Shown piece after piece: positions 4,893 to 7,232 of a DNA stretch of 7,232 nt. The position numbers and the translations under genes were made by a program. The stretch is from Patescibacteria group bacterium (GTDB taxonomy: Bacteria; Patescibacteriota; Minisyncoccia; Portnoybacterales; GWB1-42-6), in assembly GCA_018818145.1 (NCBI GenBank), contig JAHIST010000078.1, forward strand, positions 1 through 7,232. The letters are read 5' to 3'. Within the stretch, counting starts at the first letter, position 1, and the number at the start of each line of letters is the position of its first letter. The notes beneath the pieces are model-generated. The model made no database searches, had not been told where the DNA came from, and saw only the letters and a list, made by a program, of their open reading frames with translations.

Positions 4893-5012
4893 TCGTTCCG
4901 AGTGCAACGAGGAATCTCCGGCGCATGCCGGAAACAAAGACCCGTATTCGCTCGCCTCGCCGAAGCCTTCGGCGTAGCGCGGGCGGGAGATCCTTCGCTT
5001 CGCTCAGGATGA
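4893..5012. mobile_element. MITE-like element with imperfect terminal inverted repeats
   Basis: The 27-nt ends 4893-4919 and 4986-5012 are inverted repeats matching at about 19 of 27 positions; each carries an ATCTCC end and a core like CCTTCGCTTCGCTCAGG. Between them a perfect hairpin CGCCGAA-GCC-TTCGGCG (4958-4974) lies near the centre. No ORF fits inside, so it would be a non-autonomous element. It fills nearly all of the 139-bp gap between the ruvA stop and the femX-like ATG, and it adds a spurious upstream ATG (4926) in frame with femX-like. Only the right-hand core is close to the repeat in archease. Confidence 0.5.
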
Positions 5013-5023
5013 CTATTTCATAG

Positions 5024-5689
5024 TTATCTCTTCCCCAATCTCTTCAGTGTTTCCCTTACCCTATTTTCCACTCCTTTAATCGTCTCGGGCACCTGTTTCA
5101 GCGCGTCGCGCGCCTCATAAACTTTGTAGCCTAGCACCACCAGCGCATCAATAATTTCAATTTCGTCCGCCACTTTGAATTTGTCGCCCGCGCCTTTGGC
5201 TAATTTTTTAACTTTAGACTTAAGCTCAATCACGATTTTCTGCGCCACTTTTTTGCCAATGCCAGAAACGCGGCCCAAAATTGTTTCGTCGCCCAGCACA
5301 ATCGCTTCTTGCAAATCACTAACCGAAGCGCCGGACAAAATATTGGCCGCGGTTTTTGGCCCGATGCCCGGAATGGTAATTAAAAGCTCAAACATCTCCA
5401 ACTCGTCAAAAGTCAAAAAACCGAATAAATCCCAGCCGGTTTCTTTCACCGAAAGATAAGTAAAGAGTTTTACCCCGTTAGAAATATCGCCCTCCGGCCA
5501 TGGTTTGTTTGATTTTGTTTCTTTTAACTCAGCCTGGGAATTTCTAACGGGGTTTACACTCTCGCCGATTTGTGGTATTTTAGATAGAGTTTTTTCAGAT
5601 AAATTAACGCGAAAACCAATCCCGCCAGCTTCAATAACGGCGTATTTTTCGGATTTAAGAGTAATCTTGCCCTCTAATGAATTAATCAT
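5024..5689 (-). CDS. ruvA: Holliday junction branch migration protein RuvA
   Basis: RuvA binds Holliday junctions as a tetramer and works with the RuvB motor in branch migration during recombinational repair. The 221-residue chain has the N-terminal OB domain (MINSLEGKI to about 95), tandem helix-hairpin-helix motifs ITIPGIGPKTAANIL (105-118) and GRVSGIGKKVAQKIVIELK (139-157), and the C-terminal RuvB-contact domain DEIEIIDALVVLGYKVYEARDAL (175-197). Start ATG at 5689 gives the canonical opening. Residues 46-73 (28 residues) are not RuvA sequence: they are encoded by an 84-bp inverted-repeat insertion in the OB domain. Without it the protein is 193 residues, normal for the family, and reads GESVKLFTYLSV. 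The insertion falls in a loop between beta strands, so function may survive. No ruvB or ruvC lies in the window. Divergent from uvrB across 40 bp. Confidence 0.95.
   Translation of the reverse strand: MINSLEGKITLKSEKYAVIEAGGIGFRVNLSEKTLSKIPQIGESVNPVRNSQAELKETKSNKPWPEGDISNGVKLFTYLSVKETGWDLFGFLTFDELEMFELLITIPGIGPKTAANILSGASVSDLQEAIVLGDETILGRVSGIGKKVAQKIVIELKSKVKKLAKGAGDKFKVADEIEIIDALVVLGYKVYEARDALKQVPETIKGVENRVRETLKRLGKR
5469..5556. mobile_element. 80-bp palindromic element inserted in-frame in ruvA
   Basis: CCCCGTTAGAAAT (5473-5485) and ATTTCTAACGGGG (5540-5552) are perfect 13-bp inverted ends of an 80-bp element. TTTA flanks it on both sides (5469-5472, 5553-5556), a 4-bp target duplication. 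Element plus one duplication is 84 bp, or 28 codons, so the frame is kept. On the minus strand both ends read as NPVRNS and SNGV. It has no room for a transposase, so mobilisation would be in trans. Confidence 0.85.
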
Positions 5690-5694
5690 ATATT
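5667..5694 (+). promoter_or_regulatory. Possible uvrB promoter in the ruvA-uvrB divergent region
   Basis: TTGCCC (5667-5672), 16 nt, then TATATT (5689-5694) is a fair -35/-10 pair reading toward uvrB, overlapping the ruvA start. The 40-bp gap (5690-5729) is A/T-rich with TAATATTA (5700-5707), which could serve ruvA on the other strand. No Shine-Dalgarno site precedes the uvrB ATG, so the leader may be very short. No LexA-type palindrome is seen. Confidence 0.25.
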
Positions 5695-5729
5695 TTACTT
5701 AATATTACTCCACAAAAAGCTCAAAAGCA

Positions 5730-7232
5730 ATGAAATTCAAGCTTATTTCTAATTTCAAGCCAGCGGGCGATCAATCACAGGCGATTGAAGCGCTGACGAG
5801 AAATATAAAAGGTGGTGTCAAACACCAGGTGCTTTTGGGCGTGACAGGGAGCGGCAAGACATTTACCATGGCGAACGTGATTGAAAAAATCCAGAAGCCC
5901 ACGCTTGTCATTTCGCATAATAAAACTCTCGCCGCGCAACTGTATCAGGAATTCAAGGAATTTTTTCCGCAAAACGCGGTGCACTATTTTGTTTCCTACT
6001 ACGACTACTATCAGCCCGAAGCCTATATTCCCCAGACCGACACTTACATTGAAAAAGACGCCAAAATTAACGAAGAGCTTGACCGCCTGCGACACGCCTC
6101 CACGCAATCGCTGCTGGCACGGCCCGACACCCTGATTGTCGCTTCGGTTTCTTGTATTTATAACATCGGCTCGCCCCAAGTATATCAAAATTTAAGCGTT
6201 GCTATAAAAAAAGGACAGACCATTTCGCGCCAGACTTTTTTGCGGCAATTGGCTACGCTGCAATATACGCGCTCGGATATTAATTTTAAACGCGGCTCAT
6301 ATCGCGTGCGCGGCGAGTCGCTTGAAATTTGGCTGGCCACGGGCGAAGCTATCGTCCGAATCACTTTCGACAATAATCGGATTTCCCAAATAACCTCGCG
6401 TCAAATTAGCACGATCAAAGATTTATTTGCTGCCAAAGAAACTGCGCAGGCAAGCGCTAAAATTTTTCCGGCCAAATTCTGGGTATCAGGGCAGGAAAAA
6501 ATTAATCTGGCACTGGCTAATATTCGCGCCGAGATGGACGAGCAGCTTGCCAAGCTGAGAAAAGAAGGCAAATTGCTTGAGGCCGAACGCCTGCGCCGCC
6601 GCACTAATTTTGATTTAGAAATGTTAAAAGAAACCGGCTATGCTCATGGCATGGAAAATTATTCACGCCATTTGGAATTTCGCGAACCGGGCGCGCCCCC
6701 GTTCACGCTATTAGACTATTTTACTCATTCGCATGATTCGCATAAAATTAGTATGCCTAATTCGCGTGACTTTCTGATGTTCATTGATGAATCACATATG
6801 ACTATCCCGCAAATCGGCGGCATGTATGAGGGCGACCGCTCGCGCAAACAAACTTTAATTGATTTTGGTTTTCGCCTGCCCTCCGCGATAGACAACCGGC
6901 CGCTAAAATTTGCTGAATTTGAAAAAAAAGTCAGCCAGGTCGTTTATGTTTCGGCAACGCCAAGGAAATACGAATATCAAAAATCAAATATTAAATATCA
7001 AAAACTTATCATAGAGCAACTAGTCCGACCCACCGGGCTGCTGGATCCGGAAATCGACGTTAGGCCGACCGCCAATCAAATTCCCGACCTGATCAAAGAA
7101 ATTAAAAAGCGCGTCGCTCAAAAACAGCGCGTCTTGGTGACCACGCTCACCAAGCGCATGGCTGAAGATTTGTCCGAATATTTAACCGAAGAAAAAATTT
7201 ATCCCCACACCAAAAAGATATCTTCAAGTCGC
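5730..7232 (+). CDS. uvrB: UvrABC system protein B (UvrB), 3' end missing
   Basis: UvrB is the damage-verifying helicase-like subunit of nucleotide excision repair; UvrA loads it on DNA and it recruits UvrC. The frame from ATG 5730 stays open for 501 codons to the window edge, of an expected roughly 660-670. Motifs: Walker A GVTGSGKT (37-44); ISHNKTLAAQLYQEF (61-75); the damage-probing beta-hairpin YYDYYQPEAYIP (90-101); RGSYRVRGESLEIW; the linker ETGYAHGMENYSRHL; motif II DESH (353-356) with MTIPQIGGMYEGDRSRKQT; SATP (408-411); VRPTGLLDPEIDVRP; LTKRMAEDLSEYL. Missing are the last helicase motifs and the C-terminal UVR domain that binds UvrC. SATP is followed by Arg412 where Gly is usual, and the next stretch is about four residues longer than in E. 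coli, at an A/T-rich repeat. The last 11 codons (after EEKI) do not resemble UvrB's YLHS region. No Shine-Dalgarno site is seen. Confidence 0.95.
   Translation, partial: MKFKLISNFKPAGDQSQAIEALTRNIKGGVKHQVLLGVTGSGKTFTMANVIEKIQKPTLVISHNKTLAAQLYQEFKEFFPQNAVHYFVSYYDYYQPEAYIPQTDTYIEKDAKINEELDRLRHASTQSLLARPDTLIVASVSCIYNIGSPQVYQNLSVAIKKGQTISRQTFLRQLATLQYTRSDINFKRGSYRVRGESLEIWLATGEAIVRITFDNNRISQITSRQISTIKDLFAAKETAQASAKIFPAKFWVSGQEKINLALANIRAEMDEQLAKLRKEGKLLEAERLRRRTNFDLEMLKETGYAHGMENYSRHLEFREPGAPPFTLLDYFTHSHDSHKISMPNSRDFLMFIDESHMTIPQIGGMYEGDRSRKQTLIDFGFRLPSAIDNRPLKFAEFEKKVSQVVYVSATPRKYEYQKSNIKYQKLIIEQLVRPTGLLDPEIDVRPTANQIPDLIKEIKKRVAQKQRVLVTTLTKRMAEDLSEYLTEEKIYPHTKKISSSR
6973..7004. repeat. AATATCAAAAA direct repeat inside uvrB
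   Basis: AATATCAAAAA occurs at 6973-6983 and 6994-7004, 21 nt apart, so both copies are read in one frame (EYQKSNIKYQKL). It coincides with a stretch about four residues longer than in typical UvrB, between SATP and VRPTG. It resembles the A/T-rich low-complexity repeat of the murE-like gene (1621-1677). Confidence 0.45.

Noticed and set aside
4885..4926. Upstream ATG (4926) extending the femX-like protein by 14 residues
   Set aside because: The extra residues MRRRFLVALGTTNH are encoded by the end of the repeat element 4893-5012, while the family-like sequence starts at ATG 4884.
5690..5729. SOS (LexA) box between ruvA and uvrB
   Set aside because: No CTG-N10-CAG or GAAC-N4-GTTC type palindrome is present in the gap.
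5775..6604. Minus-strand and alternative-frame ORFs across uvrB
   Set aside because: UvrB motifs run unbroken through this region on the plus strand; the others are low-complexity shadows.

Overview
The window reads as a piece of a Candidatus Patescibacteria (CPR, probably Parcubacteria-like) genome. This is inferred from gene content and style, not from a database hit. The pointers are a MurE-type ligase with a very short N-terminal domain, a FemAB/FemX transferase, a RhuM-Fic protein, archease, compact spacing with few Shine-Dalgarno sites, and many short palindromic or low-complexity repeats placed inside coding genes without breaking the frame. The genes shown use the standard stop codons TAA and TGA.

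Layout. Positions 1-145 hold the start of a minus-strand transcription unit: an extended -10 promoter, a leader hairpin and an unrecognised ORF that leaves the left edge. Positions 167-290, minus strand, hold a structured tRNA-like RNA followed by an intrinsic terminator, directly downstream of an archease gene (296-727). The 200-bp gap 728-929 holds a palindrome and a plus-strand terminator-like hairpin. Positions 930-4884 are a tight minus-strand operon read in the order femX-like, rhuM-fic, Nudix hydrolase, murE-like. Its junctions are 6 bp, 11 bp and a 4-bp ATGA overlap. A MITE-like inverted-repeat element (4893-5012) separates it from ruvA (5024-5689, minus). ruvA is divergent, across 40 bp, from uvrB (5730 to the right edge, plus, 3' end missing).

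How the genes fit together. The femX-like and murE-like genes both act on the peptidoglycan stem peptide and bracket a Fic-type enzyme and a Nudix hydrolase in one operon. ruvA and uvrB are DNA-repair genes that may share a short divergent control region. Archease normally assists the RNA ligase RtcB, which makes the adjacent tRNA-like RNA notable.

The most unusual signal is in-frame insertion of repeats into genes. In ruvA an 80-bp element with 13-bp perfect inverted ends plus a 4-bp target duplication adds exactly 28 codons. In the murE-like gene a composite of four hairpins flanked by a 5-bp duplication adds exactly 48 codons. Removing each restores a family-like protein. Other repeat families lie inside archease, femX-like, rhuM-fic, murE-like and uvrB. 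The pattern resembles the Rickettsia palindromic elements, but the repeat families are different.
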